Positions 35,209 through 46,434 are shown, numbered from the stretch's first letter. The stretch: 64,000 nucleotides of DNA from Arthrobacter sp. GMC3 (GCF_002929305.1 NZ_PJIO01000008.1:124001-188000), one strand, 5' to 3'. The notes: a model not told the origin generated them from the letters alone. Made by a program: numbers and translations.

Positions 35209-35292
35209 TAGTGGTAGCCCACGGGGCCGTGGGCCCAACGGTTCGGTAGTGGTGGCCCACGGTGCGTTGGCCCAACGGTTCGGCGGGTGGTC
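35185..35292. repeat. 38-base tandem repeat, about 2.8 copies
   Basis: Units start at 35185, 35223 and 35261 (last one partial and diverged). Each reads GGGGCCGTGGGCCCAAC(n)nTTCGGTAGTGGT(n)GCCCAC. Units 1 and 2 differ at three positions. The repeat expands the 3' half of the stop-linked element. Confidence 0.75.
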
Positions 35293-35315
35293 TTCCTTAG
35301 GGAGGCCACCCGCCG
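35281..35315 (+). terminator. Hairpin terminator
   Basis: CGGCGGGTGG (35281-35290) pairs with CCACCCGCCG (35306-35315), extended inwards by TCTTCC with GGAGG through wobble pairs to a loop of about four bases. Likely end of the fumC transcript. Confidence 0.6.
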
Positions 35316-35468
35316 TCGTCGTCCCCTCTACTTCACTTATGCGCAGGGCCGAACCCCTAGCGTTGCGCAGCGAGTCCACTGGCGCATCACCCCCATCGCC
35401 GCTTTGCGCATAAGGTAAGCGGCCCGACGCACTTCCAGCCTGAGTGATTAACTTCACTCTTGCAACAT

Positions 35469-35495
35469 TTTGCACTCTGAGATAAATAGTGCAAA
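35469..35495 (+). promoter_or_regulatory. Operator dyad and promoter of the tetR-MFS operon
   Basis: TTTGCACT (35469-35476) and AGTGCAAA (35488-35495) form a perfect 8-bp dyad with an 11-base spacer containing GATAAAT, a candidate -10. More TGCA half-sites (TTGCAACAT upstream, AAGTGCAAAA in the first codons) surround it. Typical geometry for TetR autorepression. Confidence 0.55.
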
Positions 35496-35505
35496 CTTTT
35501 ACTTT

Positions 35506-37862
<2,357 letters not shown>

Positions 37863-37874
37863 CCGGATAGCCTC

Positions 37875-37923
37875 AAGGCGCGTGCCGCCGTCGTACTTCA
37901 CGTTCGACGGCGGCACGCGCCTT
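37875..37923 (+). terminator. Intrinsic terminator of the tetR-MFS operon
   Basis: Perfect 19-bp stem (37875-37893 with 37905-37923), loop of 11, followed by TT of a short T-run. Thirteen bases after the MFS stop. Confidence 0.8.
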
Positions 37924-37954
37924 TTGCGTTAACTCCCCGACCGCTTCGTGCGGC

Positions 37955-38020
37955 AAGGGACGGCGCTGGCGCATTCGGCCGGCGGTAGACGGCCGTCCTA
38001 ATGCGCCAGCGCCGTCCCTT
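37955..38020. terminator. Second hairpin, between convergent MFS and NUDIX genes
   Basis: Perfect 21-bp stem (37955-37975 with 38000-38020, AAGGGACGGCGCTGGCGCAT(T)), with an inner CGGCCG...CGGCCG stem, flanked by A and T runs so it can stop transcription in both directions. The NUDIX stop is 20 bases away. Confidence 0.75.
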
Positions 38021-38040
38021 TTCGCTAGTGGCCCCCGGGC

Positions 38041-38514
38041 CTACTCGCGCTGGAAGTGGGTTTCGCCGTCGAAGGCAAGTGCGCGCTGGATGCAGGCCAA
38101 GTGTCCGGGGCGAAGGGGCGGCAGCTCATCGAGGGCGAACCAGCCCACTGCAAGGGATTCGTCATCATTCACACACGCCGTTCCGCTGACGTGACGGGCG
38201 ATGAACTCGATGTTCAAAAAGTCGCAGACATCGCCGTTGGGGAAGGTGACAGGGCCGACGGCGGCAATGCCCAGCAGGTGCTCAATCCTTGCCACCACTG
38301 CCGTTTCCTCGAAGATTTCGCGCAACATGCCGGGTCCGGGCTCCTCCCCCGGCTCCAGGATGCCGGTGATCAGTGCCCAACCTCCGGTATCCGAGCGTTC
38401 ACCCAGCAGCACCCGGCCGTCGGCGTCGAACACCACCCCGCGCACGCCCGGCAGCCACAGGGGGTCGTGGCCGATCTTCTTGCGGAGGTTGACGATGAAT
38501 TCCGGTGATCCCAT
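38041..38514 (-). CDS. NUDIX hydrolase
   Basis: 157 residues. Nudix box GILEPGEEPGPGMLREIFEETAV fits GX5EX7REUXEEXGU except that the last Gly is Ala. Preceded by the substrate-side strand VRGVVFDADGRVLLGERSDTGGWALI. Hydrolyses a nucleoside diphosphate derivative; the substrate cannot be assigned. ATG start. On the same strand as, and 23 bases downstream of, the citrate carrier gene. Confidence 0.92.
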   Translation of the reverse strand: MGSPEFIVNLRKKIGHDPLWLPGVRGVVFDADGRVLLGERSDTGGWALITGILEPGEEPGPGMLREIFEETAVVARIEHLLGIAAVGPVTFPNGDVCDFLNIEFIARHVSGTACVNDDESLAVGWFALDELPPLRPGHLACIQRALAFDGETHFQRE

Positions 38515-38537
38515 GCCCCCAGCCTATCCGCGCACCA

Positions 38538-40061
38538 TCATCCCCAGGGGACGACGCCGATCCCGATGGCCACAGCCAGCATGACAAGGGAAACCACCAC
38601 GGCGCGCCACAGGGTTTTCTTGTGGTGGTCGCCCAGCTCCACCCGCGACAGTGAAACCAGCAACAAGATGGCCGGCACCAAGGGGCTTTGCATGTGCACG
38701 GGCTGTCCTGCAATGGAGGCGCGGGCCATGGCTGCCGGGTCGATCCCAAAGTGGGCGGCCGTCTCACTCAGGACCGGCAGCACGCCAAAGTAGAAGGCGT
38801 CATTGCTCATGAAGAACGTCATGGGGATGCTCAGTAGGCCCGTGATGACCGCCATGTACGGGCCCATCGAAGTGGGGATGACGCTGACCAGCCAGGCGGC
38901 CATGGCGTCCACCATGCCGGTGCCGCTAAGGACACCTGTCAACACGGCCGCGGCCATGACCATCGATACCACAGCGACGATGCTGCCGGCATGGGAGACA
39001 AGGGCCTTGACGTTGGGGAAGTTCACAATCAGTGCCACGGCAGAGCCCACCATGAACACGTAGGGCAGCGGCAGGATGTCCATGCCCAGGACCACCATGA
39101 CGGTCACTGTGAGGGCAAGGTTGAACCAAAACAGCCGGGGCCGCAGTGTGGCCCGGTTCGGATCAAGCTGGGAATCGGCGAGGCTCGCATTGACGGTGTC
39201 GGCTTCGCTTTCCGCAACGGCGAGCACCTGTGCGTCGAACCTGGCTTGGGCTGCGGAGCGGGGCCTGCCCACAGTCAACGCGGATCCGCCACTGCCCACG
39301 GCGGCCAACACTCCGCCGTCGTGACCGGACGGCGCGCTACCGCTCGGACCGGCTGGCGCGCTACCGGTCGGACCGGCATTGCCGCCGCTCGCGGGAACGG
39401 CAGTGCCGGCGTCGTTCTTGGCTTCCCCACTCCAAAGGTTCCCGGCCAGGGCCAGGCGCCGGCGTTCGCGAACGCCCAGGTGCCAGGCAAAGAAGAAAAT
39501 GACGATCATGCCGGCCACCAGAGACGGGATCATGGGGACAAACACTTCGCTCGGGCTGACCTTGAGCGCCGCGGCCGCACGAGCCGTGGGACCTCCCCAG
39601 GGGAGGATGTTCATGGTGCCGTTGGCCAGGCCAGCCACACATGTCAGCACCACCGGGCTCAATCCCAGGCGCAGGTAGATCGGCAGCATGGCCGCGGTAG
39701 TCAGGATGAAGGTGGTGGAGCCGTCACCGTCGAGGGATACGACGGCGGCCAGGACCGCAGTGCCGACTACAACCTTTGCCGGGTCGTTGCCCAGCGTCCG
39801 CAGGATCAGCTTTACAAGCGGGTCAAACAGCCCGACGTCGATCATCATGCCGAAGAAGATGATCGCAAACATCAGCAGGGCGGCCGTGGAGGTCAGACTC
39901 TTCATGGAGTCCATGACCATGTCACCGAGGCCAAGACCGGCTCCCGTAAACAGACCGAAAATGGTGGGCACCACGATCAGCGCCACCACGGGGGTTAATT
40001 TCTTTGTCATGACCAGTGTCATGAACACCGCTATCATGGCAAAGCCAAGGATGACCAACAT
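38538..40061 (-). CDS. CitMHS family citrate-metal/proton symporter
   Basis: 507 residues from ATG 40061, which has AAAGGAG six bases upstream; the frame is open to 40352 but that part overlaps the divergent histidine kinase. About 11-12 helices with a cytoplasmic loop at about 235-315 rich in Ala/Gly/Ser. Sequence hallmarks of CitMHS: LSLDGDGSTTFILTTAAMLPIY, LPWGGPTARAAAALKV and SIPMTFFMSNDAFYFGVLPVL. Takes up citrate complexed with Mg2+ or Ca2+. Divergent from, and probably controlled by, the adjacent two-component system. Confidence 0.92.
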   Translation of the reverse strand: MLVILGFAMIAVFMTLVMTKKLTPVVALIVVPTIFGLFTGAGLGLGDMVMDSMKSLTSTAALLMFAIIFFGMMIDVGLFDPLVKLILRTLGNDPAKVVVGTAVLAAVVSLDGDGSTTFILTTAAMLPIYLRLGLSPVVLTCVAGLANGTMNILPWGGPTARAAAALKVSPSEVFVPMIPSLVAGMIVIFFFAWHLGVRERRRLALAGNLWSGEAKNDAGTAVPASGGNAGPTGSAPAGPSGSAPSGHDGGVLAAVGSGGSALTVGRPRSAAQARFDAQVLAVAESEADTVNASLADSQLDPNRATLRPRLFWFNLALTVTVMVVLGMDILPLPYVFMVGSAVALIVNFPNVKALVSHAGSIVAVVSMVMAAAVLTGVLSGTGMVDAMAAWLVSVIPTSMGPYMAVITGLLSIPMTFFMSNDAFYFGVLPVLSETAAHFGIDPAAMARASIAGQPVHMQSPLVPAILLLVSLSRVELGDHHKKTLWRAVVVSLVMLAVAIGIGVVPWG

Positions 40062-40115
40062 AAGAACTCCTTTGTACTTAGGGCCGCAAACGTGAGCCTC
40101 ACCCATCAAGTTATA

Positions 40116-40129
40116 GTGATCTGAATCAC
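40116..40129. promoter_or_regulatory. CRP-like site in the citrate divergent region
   Basis: GTGATCTGAATCAC, a perfect 5-bp dyad; with flanks AGTGA-TCTGAA-TCACG it fits TGTGA-N6-TCACA at 8 of 10 positions. On the minus strand TATAAC (40115-40110) is adjacent, a candidate -10 for the citrate carrier gene. Suggests catabolite control by a CRP/GlxR-type regulator in addition to the two-component system (inference). Confidence 0.5.
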
Positions 40130-40236
40130 GAATCGGGTTAAGTCCACTTGACCCAAGTAGTGCCCGTTGAACACGTTTAGCCCATAAAACCCACCAGGCC
40201 CCGGCGCTCGTGGCATCGAAGCAGAGGAGACCGTCG

Positions 40237-41976
40237 TTGAAGCAGGCACGCTCCACTCCACGGCTGCGCTTTTCCACGCGTGTCCTGCTGGTGCAGATGG
40301 CCGTGGTGTTTGCCGTCGTGCTTGTCACTGCTGGCACGTTCGCGGCACTCACCTACCAGTGGTTGGGTGAGCAGGACGAGGCGCGCGCCTTGACCGTGGC
40401 GCGTGCAGTGGCCTCCTCGGAAGATGTGCGCGGCGAAACCGCAGCCCTTGCCGCCGCACCCGAATCATCGCTGACGCCGGCGAGCCTGGCCACCGGGCCT
40501 CTGCAACGGAACGCGGAGTCGGTTCGGGCACGCACGGGCGCGTTTTTCGTCGTTGTCACGGACGACGCCGGGCTGCGCCTTGCCCATCCTAATCCGGCCA
40601 TGTTGGGGCAAAAGGTGTCCACCGACCCCTCGGTGGCCCTGGCTGGCGGCGAATCAACTTCACAGGAGCACGGCACGCTGGGCAGCTCGGTACGGGCCAA
40701 GGTTCCAGTCTTTGCACCGGGCTCGAGCACCACCGTGGTGGGTGAAGTAGTGGTGGGCTTCTCCAGCGACGACGTCCTTGCCGGCATGCTGCGCAACATT
40801 GTTCCGGTGGCACTCATTGCGGGGGCGTCCCTGGCCCTTGCGGCGCTGGCCTCGGCCTTGCTGGGCGCACGCCTCCGTCGGCTCACCCTCGGCCTTGAAC
40901 CGGAGGAGATTGCCGGTCTTGCGCAGGACCAGGAGGCGGTGTTGCGCGGCGTTGACGAAGGCGTGATCGGGGTGACTGAACGTGGCACCATCACCGTTTT
41001 CAACGACGGCGCCCGCCGGCTGCTGGCGCCTGGTTCCGGCGTCGACTTTGGCGGCCTTGCCCTTGCGGACAGCGGCTTACCGGGGTTCCTTGCCGCAGCG
41101 GGCTACCCGTCGGAGGCCGAATATGGCCCGTCCGAGCATGTGATGAGCGACAGGGTGGTCATTGTCACCGCCCGTCCCGTGAGAATTGAGCGCAACAGCC
41201 CCGGCGCGCGCCCGTTGGGGCGGGTCATCATGGTCCGCGACCGCACCGAGGTCCAGGCCCTGACCCGGCAGCTGGACGCCGTGAATGCGCTGGGCACGGC
41301 GTTGCGTGCCCAGCGGCATGAGTTCGCGAACCGGCTGCACACGGTGGCGGGCCTGCTGGACATCAATCAGCCGGCCGAGGCCCGCGACTATGTTGCCGCG
41401 ATCATGGATAACGGCCCGCTGCAGTACCCGGCCCGGGATCTTGGCATGCTCAAGGACCCGTATCTGGAGGCATTCATCGGGGCCAAGAGCATCGAGGCCC
41501 ACGAACGCGGCGTCGAGCTGCGGATTGGTTCGGATACCTTGATCCGCGGCCGCATCACAGACCCCCAGGACGTGACCGCCGTGCTGGGAAACCTCGTGGA
41601 CAACGCCATTCGTGCCGCGGTTTCCGGGGAATCCACCCTGCGGTGGGTTGAAGTGGAACTCTTGGATGAACACACCGGCGACGGCGGTACGCTCCACTTG
41701 GTGGTGGCGGACTCCGGCGACGGGCTGCCCCGTTCACCAGGCACCGACATCCGCGAGCGCATATTTTCCCAGGGCTTCTCCACAGCCCAGGAAGCAGCGC
41801 CGGATCCGGCGGCCGGCCACGGGGTGGGGCTGGCCCTGATCAGGCATCTCGCCCGTCGTCGCGGAGGGGACGTGTGGGTGTCCGACGACGGCTCCCCCGG
41901 CACCCACGGGGCCGTGTTGTGCGCCCGGCTGCCCGGGGTAGTGTCGCTGGGGACCAATGACGAGGAGGAACCATGA
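40237..41976 (+). CDS. CitA/DcuS-type sensor histidine kinase
   Basis: 579 residues from TTG 40237 (AGAGGAGA six bases upstream); GTG 40210 is an alternative that adds nine residues. TM1 at about 14-36, an extracytoplasmic Cache-like sensor domain to about 175, TM2 at about 182-205, a PAS domain, then HEFANRLHTVAGLL with the phospho-His, and a HATPase with NLVDNAIRAA, DSGDGLP and GHGVGLALI. This is the citrate/C4-dicarboxylate sensor layout. ATGA overlap with the response regulator. Confidence 0.93.
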   Translation: MKQARSTPRLRFSTRVLLVQMAVVFAVVLVTAGTFAALTYQWLGEQDEARALTVARAVASSEDVRGETAALAAAPESSLTPASLATGPLQRNAESVRARTGAFFVVVTDDAGLRLAHPNPAMLGQKVSTDPSVALAGGESTSQEHGTLGSSVRAKVPVFAPGSSTTVVGEVVVGFSSDDVLAGMLRNIVPVALIAGASLALAALASALLGARLRRLTLGLEPEEIAGLAQDQEAVLRGVDEGVIGVTERGTITVFNDGARRLLAPGSGVDFGGLALADSGLPGFLAAAGYPSEAEYGPSEHVMSDRVVIVTARPVRIERNSPGARPLGRVIMVRDRTEVQALTRQLDAVNALGTALRAQRHEFANRLHTVAGLLDINQPAEARDYVAAIMDNGPLQYPARDLGMLKDPYLEAFIGAKSIEAHERGVELRIGSDTLIRGRITDPQDVTAVLGNLVDNAIRAAVSGESTLRWVEVELLDEHTGDGGTLHLVVADSGDGLPRSPGTDIRERIFSQGFSTAQEAAPDPAAGHGVGLALIRHLARRRGGDVWVSDDGSPGTHGAVLCARLPGVVSLGTNDEEEP

Positions 41977-42635
41977 CCGCGGACCTGCGCGTCTTGATTA
42001 TTGAGGACGATTTCCATGTGGGCCGGCTGCATGCCAGCTTTGTCGACGGCGTTCCCGGCTTCCGGGCTCTGCCCCCGGCCCCGACGGGTGCGCAGGGACT
42101 CAAGGCGGTCCATGCGGAACAGCCGGACCTGGTGCTCATGGACGTCTACCTGCCTGACGCATCCGGACTAGACCTGCTGGGCAACATCGACGTGGACACC
42201 ATGATGCTCAGCGCCGCCTCGGACCCCGGGTCGATCCGTACGGCGCTGCGGCGGGGCGCTCTGGCCTATCTGGTCAAGCCCTTTGCCGCCGCCGAGTTGC
42301 AGGCCAGGTTGCGCGGTTACGCCCGGTATCGCCGGCTGCTGGCCGAATCGGGAACCATGACCCAGGCCCGGCTCGAAACAGCGTGGCAGGCGCTGCACCC
42401 GGGCGAGTCCGGCGCGGGCGCCAAAGCAGGAACTGCCACCGAATCCGCCGTCATGGCGGCGCTGGCCACCCGCGGCGAGCAGTCAACCGCGGAGGTCGCC
42501 CAGGCCGTGGGTATTTCCCGCACCACAGCCCAACGCTATCTCTCCTCCCTCGCCGACGACGGCGCCATCACCATCTCCCTGCGCTACGGCACAACGGGGC
42601 GGCCCGAACACCGCTACAGCGTCTCGGCACGCTGA
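41973..42635 (+). CDS. CitB/DcuR-type response regulator
   Basis: 220 residues. Receiver domain with acidic pair EDD at 11-13, phosphoacceptor D57 (LVLMDVYLPDASG) and VKPFAAAEL; C-terminal winged HTH (about 165-215; TAEVAQAVGISRTTAQRYLSSL), as in DpiA/CitB proteins. GAGGAGGAACC precedes ATG. Pairs with the upstream kinase and most likely activates the divergent CitMHS carrier gene. Confidence 0.94.
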   Translation: MTADLRVLIIEDDFHVGRLHASFVDGVPGFRALPPAPTGAQGLKAVHAEQPDLVLMDVYLPDASGLDLLGNIDVDTMMLSAASDPGSIRTALRRGALAYLVKPFAAAELQARLRGYARYRRLLAESGTMTQARLETAWQALHPGESGAGAKAGTATESAVMAALATRGEQSTAEVAQAVGISRTTAQRYLSSLADDGAITISLRYGTTGRPEHRYSVSAR

Positions 42636-42647
42636 GGAAGGGTCCGT

Positions 42648-43157
42648 TCAGACCGGAATCAAAAGCATCGTGGCTAGGGCACCAGCTAGCATGGACGGCC
42701 CGAACGGTATGCGAGACTTGGCGGTGCCTCGACGGCTCAGGATCAGGGCCAGGCCCCACAACCCACCGGCTACAAAGCCCGCCGCGCCACCTATCAGCAC
42801 GTGATTCCAGCTCAAAAAACCCAGATAGATGCCCAGCACGCCCGCAAGTTTGACGTCGCCGAATCCCATGCCTGCCGGATACACCGCCCAAAGAATCCAG
42901 TACAGGGCGCCCAGCGCCACGGCCCCACCCACCAACCGCAACAGGTGTGCGGGGTTCCCCGCCAGCAGCACACTGCTTGCCAATAAGCTGCCGGCCACGG
43001 CGTAGGCGGGGAGCACATAGCGGTTCGGCAGGGTATGCGTGCGAATGTCGATCATGCTCAGCGTCACTGCCAGGTAGAAAAGGTAAAGGCACGCCACCAT
43101 GGCGCAGTAGAACGCGAGGGGGCTCTGTTCCCACAAATCCGCCAGTTGCGTCACCAT
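42648..43157 (-). CDS. Prepilin peptidase, A24 family (third copy)
   Basis: 169-residue membrane aspartic protease without methylase domain. Catalytic Asp37 (SMIDIRTHTLPNRY) and Asp101 (GMGFGDVKLAG) are at the same positions as in the second copy at 9430, to which it is clearly closest. No pilin or assembly gene is adjacent; it stands between a response regulator gene and an unknown gene. Substrate unknown: it may serve the Tad locus 33 kb away or an unlinked pilin. Confidence 0.9.
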   Translation of the reverse strand: MVTQLADLWEQSPLAFYCAMVACLYLFYLAVTLSMIDIRTHTLPNRYVLPAYAVAGSLLASSVLLAGNPAHLLRLVGGAVALGALYWILWAVYPAGMGFGDVKLAGVLGIYLGFLSWNHVLIGGAAGFVAGGLWGLALILSRRGTAKSRIPFGPSMLAGALATMLLIPV

Positions 43158-43225
43158 AAGGTGATGCTACGCCCCAGCGCAGCCCAACAGGGTGATATTG
43201 CCTGCCCCAAGCGTAAGCTGTGGAT

Positions 43226-44017
43226 ATGAATGGCCAAGCGATCACCGCGGACACCTTTCGCCACCTCTGCCGGTCGTCGCCGTGGCGTTGGCAAAGCCTG
43301 CGCTTTGAACTACACCGGGGCGTTTCCACAGTGGAACAAGAGTCTCGCGAGCAACAGGGCAAGCCTGCCCCGAACGCGGAGCTGATGGCCATGAAATGCT
43401 GGGTCCGGCGACCCGGGGCGCTACGCGTCGAGACGATCGATGGCAGGCTTCTGGCCTCCACCACCAAGATCAACAACTCCAAAGACACTCTGTTCATCAG
43501 CGGCAACCGCAAGCCCTGGATGTTGCCGCCGGCCATGACGAATCCGGTCAAGGACGGCCAAGGGTTCGTCGTGCGCCGCCCCGAGGCCCTGTACGGTGAA
43601 CCGGCCTATGGGTCCGGGAGATTTGCCGCCGCACTTGACCCTGTGGAGCTGGCAGGCGAGCGCCCGGTTCCGCTCGAAAAACCGTATGCCAACGTGGCCG
43701 AAATTGAGAACATCACCGAGGTGCAACATCACGGGCGCACCGCTATCCAGGCCGTGCTGACCGCCAACCACAGCTATGTTCCGCTTTTCCCGGCGGCCCC
43801 TTTGCTCTACCCCGGGCGCACGGTGGTGCGAATTGATGTGGAAACTGCCGTGTGTGTGGCCAGCCAGTCGCTGGACGGCGACACCGCCGGCGCCGGACAC
43901 TCAATGATCCTGCTCGGCATTGACGAATACATGCTTGATGACCTTTTCGAAGAGGTCAGCATGGGTCTGACAGACGTGCGGGCCCACATCCCCTGGGATC
44001 TGGGCCCGGCGTCGTAA
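43226..44017 (+). CDS. Hypothetical protein
   Basis: About 263 residues from ATG 43226 (GTG 43220 possible). Cytoplasmic by composition; no signal peptide, helix or catalytic motif recognised. The layout of strands (WQSLRFELHRGV, RRPGALRVETIDGRLLAS, RTAIQAVLTANHSYVPLFPAAPLLYPGRTVVRIDVETAVCV) and the acidic C-terminus are reminiscent of LolA/RseB-like beta-sandwiches but this is only an impression. Codon use matches the neighbours. Function unknown. Confidence 0.8.
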   Translation: MNGQAITADTFRHLCRSSPWRWQSLRFELHRGVSTVEQESREQQGKPAPNAELMAMKCWVRRPGALRVETIDGRLLASTTKINNSKDTLFISGNRKPWMLPPAMTNPVKDGQGFVVRRPEALYGEPAYGSGRFAAALDPVELAGERPVPLEKPYANVAEIENITEVQHHGRTAIQAVLTANHSYVPLFPAAPLLYPGRTVVRIDVETAVCVASQSLDGDTAGAGHSMILLGIDEYMLDDLFEEVSMGLTDVRAHIPWDLGPAS

Positions 44018-44027
44018 CCGAGCTCCG

Positions 44028-44084
44028 CGAACGGGCAGTAGTTGTTGATGTCCGCGGCAAACATCAACAACTACTGCCCGTTCG
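44028..44084. terminator. Perfect 24-bp hairpin between convergent genes
   Basis: Arms 44028-44051 and 44061-44084 are fully complementary (starting CGAACGGGCAGTAGTTGTTG), loop CCGCGGCAA. Lies 10 bases after the hypothetical gene and 4 bases after the phoH stop on the other strand, so it may end both transcripts. No T-run. Its GAACGGGCAG base resembles the GAGTGGGCAG base of the element at 23143. Confidence 0.75.
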
Positions 44085-44088
44085 GTGC

Positions 44089-45432
44089 TCAGATTTCCGC
44101 GCGTTCCAACATTTCGGTGACCAGGGCTGCGATGGGTGAACGCTCGGAGCGGGTGAGGGTGACGTGGCCAAAGAGCGGGTGCCCCTTAAGGGTCTCGACG
44201 ACGGCGGCGATCCCGTCATGGCGGCCCACCCGGAGGTTGTCGCGTTGGGCCACGTCATGGGTGAGTACGATCTTGGAGTTTTGCCCGATCCGGCTCATGA
44301 CCGTCAGCAGTACGTTCTTTTCCAAGGACTGTGCCTCATCGACAATGACAAAGGAATCGTGCAGGGAGCGGCCCCGGATATGGGTCAGCGGCAGCACCTC
44401 CAGAAGCCCGCGCTCCATGATCTCGTCCATGACCCGCTCGGAAACCACTGAACCTAACGTGTCAAAGACGGCCTGCGCCCATGGGTTCATCTTCTCGCTC
44501 TCCGAACCCGGCAGGTAGCCCAGCTCCTGTCCACCCACCGCGTACAGCGGACGGAACACCACCACCTTGCGGTGTTCATTGCGTTCGAGTACCGCTTCAA
44601 GACCGGCGCAAAGAGCCAGCGCGCTCTTGCCGGTACCGGCGCGGCCGCCGAGCGAGACGATGCCAACTTCCGGGTTCATGAGCAGGTCCAGGGCCAGGCG
44701 TTGTTCGGCAGATCGGCCGTGCAGCCCAAACACCTCCCTGTCGCCCCTGACCAGCCGCACCTGCTGATCGGCACCCACCCGGCCCAGGGCGGAGCTGCGG
44801 TTACTTGTCAGTACCAGCCCCGTGTTGGTCGGCAGCACGGCGGCTTCGGGAACCAGCACCGGTTCCTGGTTGTACAGGGCGGCCATCTCGTCGTCGCTGA
44901 GCTCGACTTCAGCCACACCCGTCCAGCCGGAGTCCTTGACCAGCTCGTTGCGATATTCGTCGGCGATCAACCCCATGGCTGATGCCTTCACTCGCATGGG
45001 CACATCTTTGGAGACCACCACCACGTTGCATCCCTCATTAGCCAGGTTCTTGGCGACGGCCAGGATGCGGGAGTCATTGTCGGTGCCGCGGATGCCCGCT
45101 GGAAGCACCTGCGCGGAGACGTGGTTCAGCTCCACACGCAAGGATCCACCGTTCTCACCCAACGGGATGGGCGCACTCAATCCCCCATGCTTTTCACGGA
45201 GTTCATCCAGGAGCCGCAGGGCTGTGCGAGCAAAGTAGCCCAACTCGGGATCGTGGCGCTTGGCTTCCAGCTCGGAAATGACAACTATCGGCACAATGAC
45301 CTCATGCTCGGCGAACCGCAGAATGGCGCGTGGATCCGAGAGCAGAACGGAGGTATCAATCACGTAGCTGCGCAATTCCTGCCCCACGGGCGAGTGCTGT
45401 GAATGCTGTTCGAGTTTCATTGTCTCAACCAT
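44089..45432 (-). CDS. PhoH family protein (PIN domain plus ATPase)
   Basis: 447 residues of the PhoH2/YlaK type. N-terminal PIN ribonuclease domain ([13 protein letters not shown] with Asp, later [14 protein letters not shown] and [13 protein letters not shown]) and a C-terminal PhoH P-loop domain with [16 protein letters not shown] and [13 protein letters not shown]. Such proteins act as RNA helicase/RNase. ATG with GGAG upstream. M. tuberculosis phoH2 (Rv1095) also lies near glpX and fum. Confidence 0.94.
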   Translation of the reverse strand: MVETMKLEQHSQHSPVGQELRSYVIDTSVLLSDPRAILRFAEHEVIVPIVVISELEAKRHDPELGYFARTALRLLDELREKHGGLSAPIPLGENGGSLRVELNHVSAQVLPAGIRGTDNDSRILAVAKNLANEGCNVVVVSKDVPMRVKASAMGLIADEYRNELVKDSGWTGVAEVELSDDEMAALYNQEPVLVPEAAVLPTNTGLVLTSNRSSALGRVGADQQVRLVRGDREVFGLHGRSAEQRLALDLLMNPEVGIVSLGGRAGTGKSALALCAGLEAVLERNEHRKVVVFRPLYAVGGQELGYLPGSESEKMNPWAQAVFDTLGSVVSERVMDEIMERGLLEVLPLTHIRGRSLHDSFVIVDEAQSLEKNVLLTVMSRIGQNSKIVLTHDVAQRDNLRVGRHDGIAAVVETLKGHPLFGHVTLTRSERSPIAALVTEMLERAEI

Positions 45433-45651
45433 GCCGACTCCAGCCTTCCGGGCCTGAACTCGACCCGGAGATCAATAGGTGCGGCGGGCGGGGATGCCCG
45501 GCCGTTACTGCCCAAGCTACGCCGTGGTCCGGGCCTGCTGGGGAAACGGCGCGCGAGAAGCACGTTACGGGGACGTTAACTTTTGGTGCCGGCCTTTTTG
45601 CCACGCCGGGTGGGGGCGCAAGTCCGACGCCGGTGACTCTGGCAGGCGCTG

Positions 45652-46434
45652 TTAGCTGCCGAAACGCCGGCTGCGGCCGGCGTAGTCGCGCAGGGCGCGC
45701 AGGAAATCGATCTTACGGAAAGCGGGCCAGAGGGCCTCGCAGAAGTAAAACTCGCTGTAGGCGCTTTGCCACATGAGGAATCCCGAGAGGCGTTGCTCGC
45801 CCGAGGTGCGAATGACGAGGTCGGGGTCGGGCTGGCCGCGAGTGTAAAGGAACTTTGAGATGTCATCCACGCTGAGGGTCTCGGCGACCTCTTCCATGGT
45901 GCGCCCGGCGCTGCCTGCGTCGCGCAAGAGTTCGCGAACGGCGTCCACAATCTCCCTGCGGCCGCCGTAGCCGATGGCCATGTTCACGTGAATGCGTTCC
46001 TTGGCGGGCACGCGGGTAGTCAGCGTGGAGAGGCGCTCGGCCAGGTAGTCCGGCAGCAGTTCCGGGGCGCCCATGGCGTGGACGCTGATGTCGGCGTCGG
46101 CGTCGAGCAGGTCAAGGGTGTTGGCGATGATGCCCATGAGCTCATCCAACTCTTCGGTGGACCGGCTCATGTTGTCGGTGGAGAGCATGTACAAGGTCAC
46201 CACCTTGATGCCGAGGTCCTGGCACCATCCCAGGAATTCCAGGATCTTATCCGCCCCTGCCTGATGGCCTTGGCCTGTGGGTGCGTTGAATTGCTTGGCC
46301 CAGCGGCGGTTTCCGTCAACCATGACGCCGATATGGCCCGGGACGCTTTTGGCATCCAAGGACTTGCTGAGGCTTCGTTCGTAATAGCTGTACAGGAATT
46401 TGGGCATCCGCACCGGGCCGGGCAGCAACTTCAT
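45652..46434 (-). CDS. uppS: Short-chain (Z)-isoprenyl diphosphate synthase family protein
   Basis: 260 residues, cis-prenyltransferase (UppS family). Conserved GHIGVMVDGNRRWAKQ (catalytic Asp), TLYMLSTDNMSRS, INVNMAIGYGGR-like HVNMAIGYGGRREI and the C-terminal DLVIRTSGEQRLSGFLMWQSAYSEFYF. Next to a hemolysin III gene, as Rv1086 and Rv1085c are, so it is likelier the (Z,E)-farnesyl diphosphate synthase paralogue than the long-chain enzyme (inference from synteny). The start (ATG 46434) is weakly supported; ATG 46407 is an alternative. The 219-base gap to phoH shows nothing clear. Confidence 0.9.
   Translation of the reverse strand: MKLLPGPVRMPKFLYSYYERSLSKSLDAKSVPGHIGVMVDGNRRWAKQFNAPTGQGHQAGADKILEFLGWCQDLGIKVVTLYMLSTDNMSRSTEELDELMGIIANTLDLLDADADISVHAMGAPELLPDYLAERLSTLTTRVPAKERIHVNMAIGYGGRREIVDAVRELLRDAGSAGRTMEEVAETLSVDDISKFLYTRGQPDPDLVIRTSGEQRLSGFLMWQSAYSEFYFCEALWPAFRKIDFLRALRDYAGRSRRFGS

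Larger units (their letters stand above)
35133..35505. other. Repeat-rich intergenic region between fumC and tetR
   Basis: 373 bases without a gene. In order: the stop-linked element, a 38-base tandem repeat (35185-35292), a strong terminator (35281-35315), a CTTATGCGCA inverted repeat (35336-35345 with 35405-35414), and the TetR-type operator and promoter (35469-35495). Confidence 0.7.

Noticed and set aside
35185..35292. Possible CRISPR array
   Set aside because: Units are contiguous tandem repeats with no unique spacers between them, and no cas gene is present.
40062..40352. N-terminal extension of the CitMHS carrier to 40352
   Set aside because: Overlaps the promoter region and the divergent kinase; ATG 40061 has a strong AAAGGAG and gives the normal family length.
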